A DNA stretch of 64,000 nucleotides, taken from positions 27,202,122-27,266,121 of the forward strand of contig OX328101.1 in assembly GCA_946811185.2 (NCBI GenBank), in the 5' to 3' direction. Shown one piece after another: positions 24,501-33,259 of the stretch; within the stretch, counting starts at the first letter, position 1; each line of letters starts with the position of its first letter. The DNA is from Hippopus hippopus (lineage: Eukaryota; Mollusca; Bivalvia; Cardiida; Cardiidae). Both the position numbers and the translations under genes were made by a program. Under the pieces are notes generated by a model that worked only from the letters and a program-made list of their open reading frames with translations, made no database searches and was not told where the DNA came from.

Positions 24501-25056
24501 TCTACATTTTGCTGTCTTCGTTGCCAGTTATACATTTTTGTAAGGTGTGATGTTGGATGGCCCGGATCCCCTCAAACAATTACACGTGGCAAATAAAGCT
24601 TTCATAAAGAAGAGATCGGACTAAGTTCTTATGAAACATTTTTCATGCTCACATAAGTTATATAAATATAATTCGATACCAATAACGGTGTTAATTCTTG
24701 ATTTTAAGAGCAATTCCTTCGTTATTCTCCGAACATAAAGTTTCTTTTGTTTGTACACTTTCCAAAGCATAAATGAAATTTGAGGTTGAGCATGAACTTA
24801 GCTGAGCATGAACCAAGTTTTATAAGCATGGCTCCGGAATTGCGCAGCCTGATCTTGATAAGAGAGATAAAAACAGACTGTGCAGTCTGATCTTGATCTG
24901 TGCTACCCGCAAAAGTCCCGGTTTTCATCCAAAGCGCTAAAAGGATTGAGCATAAATAAATACAATAATAAGATGTTTACCTCTGTTAGCCCCGGTCACC
25001 ACAAATATACGATCAGTGGTCAGCTGTACTCTAGGAAACGACAATTTAGCTCCCAT
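12510..25056 (-). CDS. Short-chain dehydrogenase/reductase (WWOX/retinol dehydrogenase-like), complete
   Basis: Nine exons on the minus strand join without a phase error: 25056-24981, 22020-21935, 19900-19693, 18612-18578, 17733-17630, 17357-17264, 16175-16025, 13562-13442, 12612-12510. They total 978 bp, or 325 residues plus TGA. Classical SDR landmarks are all present: cofactor loop TGANRGIG at residues 21-28, NAG at 115-117, 'DGFETMLQVNYLSHF' at 128-142, the catalytic serine pair 'VSS' at 164-166, YGRSK (Y194, K198) and HPGTVETDI at 223-231. The protein should be an active NAD(P)(H)-dependent oxidoreductase. The 'PLHVLICNAG' and 'VNYLSHF' blocks resemble WWOX, RDH11-14 and DHRSX. There are no WW domains and no clear N-terminal membrane anchor. 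The start codon at 25056 is the first in-frame ATG before the cofactor motif. The substrate cannot be read from sequence. Confidence 0.9.
12684..12752 (-). repeat. R4 core fragment
   Basis: 'gatcagactgcacagaacgt' and 'agtctgacctttcata' are R4 core sequence. It lies in the last SDR intron. Confidence 0.55.
12836..13039 (-). mobile_element. R4 MITE
   Basis: Begins 'ttaaccccaagactgctaag' and ends 'agcaagttaagggttaa', so TTAA stands at both ends. It is in the last intron of the SDR gene. Confidence 0.78.
13612..13695 (+). repeat. R3 MITE half-copy
   Basis: 'gacaaaattttacactcgtc' and 'tatttgcagacgacaaatta' match the R3 outer arm. No hairpin follows. Confidence 0.5.
13966..14277 (+). pseudogene. 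Unassigned acidic open frame, possibly retrotransposed or TE-derived
   Basis: From an ATG at 13966 a plus-strand frame reads 'MDVVYDRELSDIEDEEIDDS' then 'GPVRPYMYEPIF'. An acidic start followed by 'RPYMFEP'-like sequence is reminiscent of the P2X7-like C-terminal-domain proteins abundant in molluscs. A shift of frame after 'FKETY' keeps an acidic reading ('GDEDKSNFSPTDDENDD') before a stop. It sits inside an SDR intron on the opposite strand. The resemblance is weak and rests on memory of the motif style only. Confidence 0.3.
14386..14592 (+). mobile_element. R4 MITE
   Basis: A full-length-looking copy from 'aatcctactaaataac' to 'agcagcctaagggttaa' with the core hairpin 'agactgcacgttctgtgcag' and flanking 'cggacagtgtagatc'. 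It lies directly next to the R3 copy that follows. Confidence 0.82.
14600..14733 (+). mobile_element. R3 MITE, left arm missing
   Basis: The central hairpin 'aggagaaaatgctggtaacc' / 'agcattttcttcttttccca' and the right arm are present. The first arm seems replaced by the neighbouring R4 copy. Confidence 0.75.
14740..15720. other. SDR intron, no recognised feature
   Basis: AT-rich sequence between two MITEs. The 60-codon frame at 15431-15613 shows no domain and no splice logic with the SDR exons. Confidence 0.5.
15726..15931 (+). mobile_element. R4 MITE
   Basis: 'ttatcctgctaaataaatg' to 'cttagcaacctaagtgttaa' with the complete central hairpin. It ends about 95 bp from SDR exon 7. Confidence 0.8.
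16197..16240. repeat. (GAT)n microsatellite
   Basis: A run of GATGAT just upstream of SDR exon 7, within the intron. Confidence 0.9.
16499..16525. repeat. (AG)n microsatellite
   Basis: AGAGAG run with one GGG interruption, in an SDR intron. Confidence 0.85.
16905..17060 (+). repeat. Degenerate R3 MITE
   Basis: 'ctttaccaaatgacaaaatt' and 'atttgcagacgtacaaatca' mark the left R3 arm; the hairpin is degraded ('attaaaacgttatggaaaat'). Confidence 0.5.
17567..17583. repeat. (AG)n microsatellite
   Basis: Short AGAG run about 45 bp from the donor of SDR exon 5. Confidence 0.75.
18244..18433. mobile_element. R5 palindromic MITE
   Basis: The centre 'cttctgattggctaaaccaa' is followed by its reverse complement 'atggtttagccaatcagaag'. 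The flanks ('agaatattcacagtcttatt' and 'acaagaatgttcttaagaat') are also inverted. It lies in an SDR intron. Confidence 0.82.
18613..18640. repeat. (TAA)n microsatellite serving as 3' splice-site tract
   Basis: On the minus strand this reads as repeated ATT ending 'ttatag' directly at the acceptor of the 35-bp SDR exon 4. It replaces an ordinary polypyrimidine tract. Confidence 0.8.
19220..19675. repeat. Degenerate ~20-bp minisatellite
   Basis: Variants of 'tggccgaacaggcaaacg' recur ('tggtcgaacaggccaacg' at 19379, 'tggccgaacaggcacaaacg' at 19460, 'ccggacaggcaaacgctgg' at 19485, 'tccgtacaggcaatggtttg' at 19620). It begins 18 bp past the donor of SDR exon 3. Confidence 0.65.
20325..20588 (+). 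mobile_element. R2 MITE
   Basis: 'tggcctgcaacacgcaaaaa' at the left is inverted at the right ('ttttcgcgtgttgcaagcca'). Two internal hairpins carry 'ggattagcctgcgc' arms. It lies in SDR intron 2. Confidence 0.82.
20726..20968 (+). mobile_element. R1 MITE
   Basis: 'gagccatgctctgtgaaaag' to 'ccagagcatggttc'. Part of the central palindrome is deleted ('gcgcagtccgacctgcgc'). Confidence 0.82.
21045..21235 (-). mobile_element. R4-related MITE
   Basis: Core 'tagtgtagatcaagattaga' and 'ctgcacagaacgtgcag', ending near 'tctaaaggttaaac'. The tail ('gccaaaacaatctttgaact') differs from typical R4, so it may be a subfamily. Confidence 0.6.
21263..21465 (+). mobile_element. R4 MITE
   Basis: 'ttaaccctactaaataagtt' to 'tagcagcctcggtgttaat', with the intact hairpin core. 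This is the best example of TTAA at both ends. Confidence 0.83.
21578..21843 (-). mobile_element. tRNA-derived SINE
   Basis: On the minus strand the head reads 'ggttagctggttcgattccc', giving a Pol III B box. The tail at the left is 'ataacgccgttttaaatatt'. It sits about 90 bp from SDR exon 2. Confidence 0.72.
22341..22399. repeat. (GAA)n microsatellite
   Basis: Long purine run of GAA/GGA in SDR intron 1; the opposite-strand 'poly-Leu' frame is an artefact of it. Confidence 0.92.
23002..23631 (+). mobile_element. Internally deleted Tc1/mariner element with ~240-bp TIRs
   Basis: Left arm 23002-23239 and right arm 23394-23631 are near-perfect inverted repeats, starting 'tactcagttccataaataag', with TA at both edges as in Tc1/mariner insertions. 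The middle encodes 'EWNNIPDAMILRYVRSMRRR' and ends 'GGHTRY' plus a stop, the conserved C-terminus of IS630/Tc1/mariner transposases. The catalytic domain is absent, so it cannot move on its own. It lies in SDR intron 1. Confidence 0.87.
23250..23360 (+). pseudogene. Tc1/mariner transposase C-terminal remnant
   Basis: About 35 codons remain, from 'ALVQEWNNIP' to 'SSGGHTRY' and a TGA stop. The rest of the transposase, including the DDE residues, is deleted. Confidence 0.8.
23735..23962 (+). mobile_element. R3 MITE
   Basis: From 'ttaaccctgtaccagatgac' to 'gtttaaactcggatttgtgt', with a slightly mutated hairpin. This is the leftmost full-length R3 copy. Confidence 0.78.
23984..24243 (+). mobile_element. 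R1 MITE
   Basis: Starts 'gagctatgctctgg', ends 'ccagagcatggc'. The central 22-bp palindrome is intact. It follows an R3 copy by only about 20 bp. Confidence 0.84.
24835..24920 (+). repeat. R4-like core fragment
   Basis: 'cagactgtgcagtctgatct' and 'tgatctgtgctacccgcaaa' match the R4 core. It lies 60 bp past the donor of SDR exon 1. Confidence 0.55.
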
Positions 25057-25387
25057 GCTTTTTATAATAATTTCACAAAGTCATTCCTTTATAAACACGT
25101 GAAAAAAGAAACCCTGAAATAAGGGCATATAATTGAGATGTCAAAAATGTTTGACGCCGAGATGTCTTTCGTATGAGATTAATAAATATTTACAAAAAAC
25201 AAAAAGACGCAAGAAATTCGACTACAGACATATAGATACAGTTAGGCTGTCTGCAGGAATCTGTAAAAATACACAAAAATCCGACAGAATATATCTATTT
25301 GCGCAAAAAAATAAACACACGCAAAATATCAAACTCGGGGGTGGATCCCTGAGTAACTACAATGTACAACGCTAATATAATTAACAA

Positions 25388-25595
25388 GATTTAACCCCGA
25401 ACCTACTAAATAAGTTAAATAAACTTTCCTGACAACAGTTAACAAAAATCGAAATATTGCAACTTTAAAGTTATTAATAGGGGAAAAATATCTTCTTGTC
25501 GGACAGTGTAGATCCCAGATCAGACTGCACGTTCTGTGCAGTCTGATCTTGATCTACACTGGCTGAAAGAGCGCGAGTCAACAGCCAAAGGGTTA
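25388..25595 (+). mobile_element. R4 MITE
   Basis: 'ttaaccccgaacctactaaa' to 'acagccaaagggttaa'. It sits upstream of the SDR start codon, immediately before an R3 copy. Confidence 0.78.
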
Positions 25596-25599
25596 AAAT

Positions 25600-25805
25600 T
25601 AACCCTTTACCTAACAATCCAGTGTTTTAACAATCCTGAATGGGAGGACTTTTAAAACCATTGTGAGAAAATTCTGCTTGCAAGTATTTTCTCCTCCCAC
25701 AGTGGTATTTTATCCTTTCAAAAACCAATTCAACCATTTGAAGATGGTCAGTTTCTCGTCTGCAAATACTTTCATTTTGAACCAGTCTTGTGAAGAACTA
25801 AGGGC
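25600..25805 (-). mobile_element. R3 MITE
   Basis: 'ttaaccctttacctaacaat' starts it; 'accattgtgagaaaattctg' and 'ttttctcctcccacagtgg' form the hairpin; the right end decays after 'gcaaatactttcattttgaa'. Confidence 0.72.
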
Positions 25806-26379
25806 TCAGTATCTCTCAACACGAAGATAAAATTTCGTTTGCAAGGTGAATATAGATTTTAAAGATAACGTGTAATGCTGCGTGAAAATTGTACGGTTCT
25901 CATTCAAATTTAAATAAACAAATTTGATGCTCGTTAATACGTACAAACAGGAATAGAAAGTTTTGTTACATCATCAAGGAAAATCAAGAGATGTTTGTAA
26001 ACTTAGTTTGCTGAAAATCTAGCACACTAAAGTAAACGCGTTTTTTTTCCGAATCTTCCAACATCTTTATCAATTCCAATTTTAAATGGTACCACAAAGA
26101 GAAAAGCTATAGCTGATCTTAGAGCCCGAAGACACCTTTAACTACAAAACATGCCCGGATCACACCGCTGACCACTTTTCTCCAGTAGTCAAGCAACAGA
26201 GGTTATCGAAGCGAGAGGTCGAGATGGAAGCATTTATAGTATGGCCAATTGGTTTTTTTACGTGAAACCATCTCTATGTGATAAATGTAAATCAAAAACC
26301 TGTAACCAATGACAAGAAAATTCTATTTATGCTGCCTGTGTTAATGACATTGCTTTATTGTGAGAAGGGAGACCGTACC

Positions 26380-26625
26380 ATCCTTTAACACCCTTCCCCC
26401 CCACTCCCCGCCGAAAACCCCGTGTTTTCATGACACTGCCGAAGAAAACTTGTGAAAACATTGTGGAAAAAAGGGGGAAAGCATTTTCTCCATTTTCCAC
26501 AATATTTTCACCCTTTCAAACACAGATTCATTTCTTCAAAACAGCTTAAAAATTATTCGTTGTCTCTAAATGCCCACAATTTGGACAATTCTAAAATTTA
26601 GTCGCCGGGTAAAATGTTTAAGCAC
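26380..26625 (-). repeat. Degenerate R3 MITE
   Basis: 'gtgaaaacattgtggaaaaa' and 'attttctccattttccacaa' are the hairpin arms; a GC-rich 'cccccccactccccgccg' interrupts the left arm. Confidence 0.6.
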
Positions 26626-26644
26626 CTTTCATAACTACATCCAT

Positions 26645-26825
26645 CGTTGCCACTGCGAAAAGTGTAGATCAAGATCAAACTGCACAAAAATTGCAGTTTG
26701 ATCTTTGATTTACGCTGTCTACTTGGATGACACATTATGCACAAAAGTAACCTTAAAAATGAACTTACTTGGGCCTTATTTCTAGACTGATAAAGTCTTT
26801 TTGGTGTAATCGACGTTCTAAGGGT
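26645..26825 (-). repeat. R4-related MITE
   Basis: 'aagtgtagatcaagatcaaa' / 'ctgcacaaaaattgcag' / 'tgatctttgatttacgctgt' form the palindrome; the ends are diverged. Confidence 0.6.
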
Positions 26826-26874
26826 TCTGATCTACCTAGCTGATAAGTAATCTATTCTTGTGTACACTATAATA

Positions 26875-27137
26875 TGGCCTGCAACATGCGAAAAAGGGCA
26901 TTCGGACATTTGCGTAAAGTTTCGTCTCGGATCAGCCTGCGCAGTCCGCGCAGGCTAATCAGAGAAGGCACTTTACGACTACATTAGATTTTGTGATACA
27001 GTAGACTTGCGCAAAACAGAAAATTACATAAAAACGGAATGGGTCGTTTCGGATTAGCCTGCGCGGAGTGCGCAGGCTGATCCAAGACGACACATTACGC
27101 AAATACCCGAATGTCTCTTTTCTCATGTTGCAGGCCA
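26875..27137 (+). mobile_element. R2 MITE
   Basis: 'tggcctgcaacatgcgaaaa' to 'ctcatgttgcaggcca'. It contains two 'gcctgcgc..gcgcaggct' hairpins, the first nearly perfect. Confidence 0.84.
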
Positions 27138-27278
27138 ATTATTATCGGGGTATATATGAAGTCGGTGTCCCCAAACAGTGCGGTCACTTCTAGCCAATGC
27201 TAAACATAGAATGATAATAATAATGGCATTGACTTATCACAGAGAATTGTGGCAGTGACATTTGTCCAAAATATATAT

Positions 27279-27538
27279 GAGCCATGCTCTGTGAAAAGGG
27301 GGCTTCATGCATCTGCGAAAAGTATCGACCCAGGTCAGCCTGCGCAGTCGGCGCAGGCTGACCTGGGCCGAAACTTTTCGCTATTTGTCAATTTTCTGTA
27401 TGTCCAAGGACCAGTCTACCTTATGATTAAGCCGGTTGTTAAAGAAAGTAGCTATTATGGGTCCATAACGATGTGATGGCTTGCTTGGTATAATGCATAC
27501 GGAGATGCATTAAGCCCCCTTTTGCCAGAGCGTTGCTC
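27279..27538 (+). mobile_element. R1 MITE
   Basis: 'gagccatgctctgtgaaaag' to 'ccagagcgttgctc', with the core palindrome 'gcctgcgcagtcggcgcagg'. Confidence 0.85.
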
Positions 27539-27659
27539 ATATATGATTGCGAAAGATCTCTACAAATTCCGCAGGTTAGTAAGACTGGGAAAAAAAGAAA
27601 TAGGAAAGCAAGGAATGGTGTTTCAGCCCAAACGATACAACTAAATTAATGTTGAAATC

Positions 27660-28045
27660 GGCGTTAAAAACCAACCAACAAACCACCCGAAAATCAATCA
27701 ATCCAGCCAGCCAGCCAGCCATCGAACAAACAAGAAAGAGAGCGATCAAGCTAGGAAGAGAGAAATCAATCAAGCAATCAATCCATCTATCCATCCATAC
27801 ATGCATCCATCCATCTACCCACCAACCTATCCAGCAACCAAACCAACCAACCAACCAATCAAGCTAGAAGGCCGTCAGGCATACAAGGAAGACAGCAATC
27901 AAGTAAGGAAGAGGGAGATCAATCAAGCAATCAATCCATCTCTCCATCCATCTATTCATCCATACATGCATCCATCCGTCCACCCACCAACCCATCCAAC
28001 CAATCAACTATCTAACAAACCAACGAACGAAACAATCAAACAAAC
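27660..28045. repeat. Tetranucleotide-type simple repeats (ATCC/AACC)
   Basis: CCAA, CAGC, ATCC and ACCA runs alternate with two copies of 'aagagagaaatcaatcaagc'-like spacer, so part is a ~170-bp duplication. Frames such as 'HPSIHPSIHP' are repeat translation. Confidence 0.8.
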
Positions 28046-28174
28046 AATTTAACAAAAAGAGATATCGATGCATTTGCAAAAACATATCTCACAATGTGTA
28101 GAACAACGCAGATCAGACTGCATTCTAATCTTGATCTACACATTATGCCAAAGCAATTCCTATGGCTTCGAAGG

Positions 28175-28395
28175 TTAACCTTTACCACACAATATCATAT
28201 CTTAATGACCCTGAGAAAAAGGACTTTTGATAACATTGTAGAAAAAAAGAAGCTGGTAATCAGCATTTTCTCCTTTGCCAACAATGATTTCAACTCTCTA
28301 AAGGGCAGATCCCATGATTTGAGCCGTCTTTTATTTGTGTCTGCAGTGGTTTCAATACGAACTAGTCTAAAATTCTATTGTCTGGCTAAGAGTTA
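28175..28395 (-). mobile_element. R3 MITE
   Basis: 'ttaacctttaccacacaata' to 'tctggctaagagttag', with a shortened central hairpin. Confidence 0.7.
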
Positions 28396-28484
28396 GATCA
28401 TGTGTTGAAATTATACGATTAGATAACGATGACTACACAGTTATATTGAAATCTTACTACTTATACGAGTACGAGGGATGTTCA

Positions 28485-29330
28485 TAAAGTATCCAGAGGT
28501 TTTTTTTTTTTGACGCTTTGAGAAACTAGAATAATAGTTTCCCTTAAAATTTCGACTAAAGACACTTTGACAAACTTTTTGTCGAAGCCGCTTGCGGTGA
28601 GGGTGAAAATAATAGTCGCTACCGCTTAAGCTTGGTGTTTGTGCGTGCGCTAGGGTTGGCGTGCGGCTTTGTGCAAGACATAATTTTTACATTTACCGAT
28701 GGTTTTCAAACAGAAAAAAAAAAACGCAAACGTTCTCCATTTACGGTGGAAGTGCCTTTTGAAGTAATTGTTCAAGCGGATCCAATGTCAAGGTCACACA
28801 TGAAGGTCATATAATTACATCGTCACAAATTCTGCTTGGCTGTGCCATAATTTCTGCATCATACTTACATTTCAAAATCATTTTGTACTATTATTCGCTT
28901 TCATCATCAGATGTGCCACTTGAAATACTGATTGAAATATGCCCAAGGTCAAGATAGAATTGAAAGTCAAATGATAAAATCACGGTTCTTAAAACAAGCG
29001 TGTCCAAGACATAACTTCTAAATTATGGGTGGATTTCAAAATAATTTGAGACAATCTTTTGTTCATGGGTAGAAATTCCATTTGAAACACTTGTTCAAGT
29101 AGGTCTAATGTCAAGGTCACACTTGCTCTTCTACTTTATGAGTAGATAGTCAAGATCAGACTTGAGGGTCATAAATTGAGCTTCTACTTTTTTATCAGTA
29201 GGTAATACCCATGTCCTCATATGAATTTGAAGAAAACAGAATTGGAATAAGATCTATGTACCTTATTTGTTTCTCCCATGGTGGGCTCGACATGTTGTTG
29301 CCCCCGGGCTACTTTCTAGTTATAAAGTAA
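28485..29330 (+). mobile_element. R6-like degenerate element
   Basis: Repeated 'aatgtcaaggtcacac', 'ttcaaaatcattttgtacta' and 'gaagtgccttttgaagtaat' phrases recur about 340 bp apart. It ends 'cccgggctactttctagtt'. Typical R6 hairpin ends are not clear. Confidence 0.45.
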
Positions 29331-29654
29331 TTTTGATTATTGACAGCCCTAAGTACACTAATATCGTTTGTGGAACCGTCATGTAGTGCCGAGTGGAGCA
29401 CACGCCCATAAAATGGATACGGTTTTTTCAAAATTGTTTTAAAATATTTAAATTATACCTCCTTTTTTTTATTAACATGTCTCCTTTGCATGATCGCTAT
29501 TTACATATTTCTAAGCTACAGACCCACTGGGCAAGGCATGATCTAGATTCATCCGCAAAAGTTTTTGTCATACCTGCTTGCGGTGAGATTTAGTCGACAC
29601 AACTTCAGCTCCAGGTTTGTGTTTGTTATTTGGTATATTTTAGCTAAAGATGAT

Positions 29655-29785
29655 CACTGATAGGGTAGAAAACATTGAAAAAAATTGGTTACCAGCATTT
29701 TCTCTTTTCTCACAATGTTTTCAACAGCCGATGCTGCCTGCCTACGGGTCGTCAAAACAGAAGTTATTGTTTGATAATATCAAAG
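29655..29785 (+). repeat. R3 MITE fragment
   Basis: 'gggtagaaaacattgaaaaa' and 'accagcattttctcttttct' show a truncated copy; the right arm is present, the left arm missing. Confidence 0.6.
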
Positions 29786-29819
29786 GGATACAATCAGCCG
29801 TGTAACAATACATAAGAGG

Positions 29820-29963
29820 ATAATCAACAGGTTGTATGTGGTAAAAAAACTGTCACTAGAATGGGGTGTGATGCGGTTAAAAAACGAGTCCGAAGGACGA
29901 GTTTTTTAACCGCATCAAACCCCATTTGAGTGACAGATTTTTAATATCACACACAACCAGTTG
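29820..29963. mobile_element. Foldback palindrome
   Basis: 'tgcggttaaaaaacgagtcc' then 'gaaggacgagttttttaacc' form a long hairpin. The outer arms 'aatcaacaggttgt' and 'acaaccagttgatt' are also inverted. Confidence 0.82.
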
Positions 29964-30039
29964 ATTGTCCTATTTATCATATTCCTAATTCACCCTTTTT
30001 TATTCTAAAAATTATCAAGAATGGTACAATATGAGCAAT

Positions 30040-31370
30040 TATATAAAAAAAAAAAAAAAAAATAGTTTAGGCAAACATTCTAAAACTTTATCGTCACTAG
30101 TGATGATACCATAATTATCATCATTAGTAGTGTAATTCACTGTGAAATCTCAGTAATTCACAGATAGGAATAAAATAAAAGCTATTAACATATATTTTAG
30201 TTGTTTTTACTCGATCATGCAGATCCTCTCTGACCACATGAAAAAACACCCGAGTCGCAGGTCTCAATGTTGGCCAGACAAAGCCAACAGTCCATCTGTT
30301 TCCTTGCTTTCCAGTACGGATAGTTGAGGCCGTATTCACCGACCTTTCTAGATCTAATTCTCATTCTACATATTACAGCAATTTAGAATGGTTTATAAGC
30401 ACGGTCACCGGTATGCATGTACCTGATAAAACTCCGTCGTTTCTACAATGACAGTAGGTTAGACGTAAGAATGTTTTCAAACACAAATACAGTAGATCTA
30501 TTTGTAAAACTTAAGGAGATATGCAACACAATCATGGACTGTTAAGACTAGCATAATTACCTCCCTTTAATAAATGCAAATTCAATTGGCCAGGAATAGC
30601 GGCCGGTCGTTGCTAAGCTGTAGCAATTGAGGCTGATACATGTCTATTTGAATGTCGGGTGCCTCATTCTGTATGTCAGTTCCCCACAGCTCACCACATA
30701 AGATTACAACAAAGTCTGTGATTAGACATTACATCTACGCAAGTCCTGTGTGACGGTGCTATATACACCGAGCACGTTAAAGAGCTAGGCGTATCTCTGG
30801 GTTTCGTTCAGTATTCCCCATTACAAAATTAACAGGCATCGGGGGGAGGGGCTCGCCCATGTTGGCAACCGGTGGCGAAGATGAATAAACGAAAATCCAC
30901 CATTTATATTTCAGCATTAAATACTCAGCTGGATGTCATCCAAGTATTTTTCTTAATTATTTCGACTGCCCTCTTGCCACTTGCTGGCTGTTAAAATACG
31001 GACAGTCGAAAGGACAGAACAGGGATCGTATATAACATGATATAACATGTTATATACGATGCCTGGACAGAAGGAAAGCGCGTCCGCTATATGCACCGCC
31101 TAATTCTTTTGAGGAGCTTAAACATGAGCCTTACACGAAAAAATGCCCCTTCTCTTGTTTCACTGGACGATTTCTGTGATTCTATTTTCTCTACAAACAA
31201 GAATACATGTGTATAGAAATATATAGATTTATTTTATTAATTTTAATTTTTTTACGAAGGGTAGGCCTATACAAAGGCAATTTGTAACCTTGGAGATGAA
31301 TTATATAGTAAAATAAAATGCTAAAAATTGTTGAGTAAGCTCACAATAATTCAAATACAAAAAAGTCCCA
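30040..31370. other. Intergenic, no recognised gene
   Basis: The only structure I see is a palindrome at about 31026-31070 ('atcgtatataacatg' / 'catgttatatacgat'). The 71-codon minus frame at 30124-30339 matches nothing I recognise. Confidence 0.5.
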
Positions 31371-31379
31371 AGAAATTAC

Positions 31380-31608
31380 ATAATCCTTTGCCACACTATT
31401 CCAAGTTCTAATGACCTTAACATAGAATTCTTTTGAAACCATTGAGGGAAAAGGAGAAAATGCTGGCAACCAGCATTTCTCCTTCCACCCACAATGTTTT
31501 CTACCCTTTTACAAAACGTTTCATCATTTGAGCCAGAGTTGATCAGTCACCTGCAAAGGCTTTCAATATAGACTAGTCTAAAGATTTGTCGTATGGTAAA
31601 GAGTTAAA
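31380..31608 (-). mobile_element. R3 MITE
   Basis: From 'cctttgccacactattccaa' to 'gtatggtaaagagtta', with the hairpin 'gagaaaatgctggcaaccag'. Confidence 0.78.
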
Positions 31609-31721
31609 TCATAAGTATATTTAGATATACTGAAAGTCACATGACACCTGTACACTTTACTTGACAACTAAGTTTTAGACATACTTTTTGGGGGCATTTG
31701 TACACGAGAAACTGAAAGTAG

Positions 31722-31870
31722 TTCACACCATGGAATTAGTCACTGAAAGAGTAAAAATATTCGGGGAAAAGTAGGAAATGCTGGTTCAAAGCATTTTCTT
31801 CTTTGGAACCCCATTGTTTCCAAAATCTTCTTGTTCAGGGTCATAAAAGCTAAGGGTTGTGTGGTGCAGT
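31722..31870 (+). repeat. R3 MITE, left arm missing
   Basis: 'ttcggggaaaagtaggaaat' and 'agcattttcttctttgg' arms, then the usual 'cttgttcagggtcataaaag' right side. Confidence 0.6.
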
Positions 31871-31924
31871 ACTTAAAATCATAATTACGATGTTAAAATT
31901 TACCATTAATCAAACAATCACTTA

Positions 31925-32115
31925 TTTTTCTGACCTTGTGGTAAGAGACATAAATCTGTTGAAAAAGAAAATATGCTGCTTTATACCAACATTTCCTTCT
32001 TTTCCAACAATGATTTCTACCTTTTAATAGACAAATGCCAACATTTGGAACACATTTATTTTGTCATCCGCAAATGTTTTCAATTTGGACAAGTCTGAAA
32101 CTTAAACTGTAAGAG
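31925..32115 (-). repeat. Degenerate R3 MITE
   Basis: The hairpin is eroded ('aaaatatgctgctttatacc'), but the right arm 'catccgcaaatgttttcaat' is clear. Confidence 0.55.
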
Positions 32116-32198
32116 TTCGAATTTGTAAGATATAATAAAACATGTTCCAGCCATGGTTCATTCACGGCATGTACTCACAAAACATCCTAAATTGCATT

Positions 32199-32272
32199 TT
32201 CTAAATTGGAGGAACAGAATTTCTGATTGGCTAAATGGAATTGTTTAGCCAATCAGAAGTTTTGCTACCTCT
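32199..32272. repeat. R5 core
   Basis: 'tctgattggctaaatggaat' then 'tgtttagccaatcagaagt'; only the centre of the element remains before a CT run. Confidence 0.7.
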
Positions 32273-32302
32273 CTCTCCTTATCTCTCTCTCTCTCTCTCT
32301 CT
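32270..32302. repeat. (CT)n microsatellite
   Basis: CTCTCT run directly abutting the R5 core. Confidence 0.88.
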
Positions 32303-32417
32303 TTCTTGCACAAATGTTTGAGTGAGAGAACCTGTTGCTTTTGCCAGTTGGATCAGTTTAATTATACATTTTATTTACAGTTAATGACACTTATCAAATT
32401 GTTCATGCTTGTTTTGC

Positions 32418-32648
32418 TTAAACCTTTCTCAAATGATCCAGTATTTTAATGACCTTGAAAAGGATCTTTGTAAAAATCGTTCAAAACAGGAGAAATGCTG
32501 GTTATCAGCATTTTCTCCCTTTCTCACAATGTTTTTTCCCTTTTCTCCTTTCAAAAACAAATCCCATCATCTGCATCACATTTAAGTTCTGCTAATGCTT
32601 CAATATGGACATATCTAAAATTTTGTTGTCTGATACAGAGTTTAACTA
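32418..32648 (-). mobile_element. R3 MITE
   Basis: 'tcaaatgatccagtatttta' to 'tgtctgatacagagttta', with a clear central hairpin at about 32487-32535. Confidence 0.75.
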
Positions 32649-33259
32649 AAAGACTATTGATCAAATATGTAAAATTTTGTATGATGCCAAGGGCCACAAT
32701 ATTTATAAGAAATAATCATTGAAAGATTTTTCTTGCAGAAAAGGAAATCAGAGTATGTAATTGTTACTGGAAAATACATATACTATATAAAATCAAAAAT
32801 ATACATTTCAAATTGTCATGAGTAATTACACATAAAAATATTTATTTCATATAAAGTTAGGAAAGCCATATATTCTAAAAGGGGTTTTGAATTAATTTAT
32901 TCCTTGCATAAATGTTTCAATCGAATCAGACGAGAGACAAACAAACAGTTACGCATTTACACAAACTTCAATAACTGCTTTTTCATGAAAATTCTAAGTG
33001 GAAAAAGGGGTATGACCAAGTCAATTATGGATTTCCGGCCATTCTTGTATGAGTTTCTCTTTCAATAGTTAACAAGTTGACTAAGGTTGAACAAATAGTT
33101 TAAGTAATAAAAGACATATAAAAAAAAATGTAACGTTTTTTAGGAAAGGGACAATGCAGAGAACACCCAAGACTAAAGCGAAAAAAACATAATGATTGTT
33201 GTATACCTAATGCTGTCCACAATGCAGAGAATTAATCTTTTTAGAGAAATTCTGGGACC

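Noticed and set aside
12510..25056. Calling the SDR gene WWOX
   Set aside because: The catalytic half is similar, but the first coding exon leads straight into the cofactor loop and no WW domain is encoded.
27249..27476. Frames reading '[20 protein letters not shown]' at several places
   Set aside because: They are translations of the R1 MITE; they stop at the element ends and recur wherever R1 occurs.
27649..28052. Poly-His/Pro/Ser frames ('HPSIHPSIHP')
   Set aside because: Simple ATCC/AACC repeats read in frame; low complexity and both strands open.
30124..30339. Minus-strand 71-codon frame starting 'MNTASTIRTGKQGNRW'
   Set aside because: It looks less repetitive than its neighbours, but I see no known domain, no exon partners and no conserved motif.
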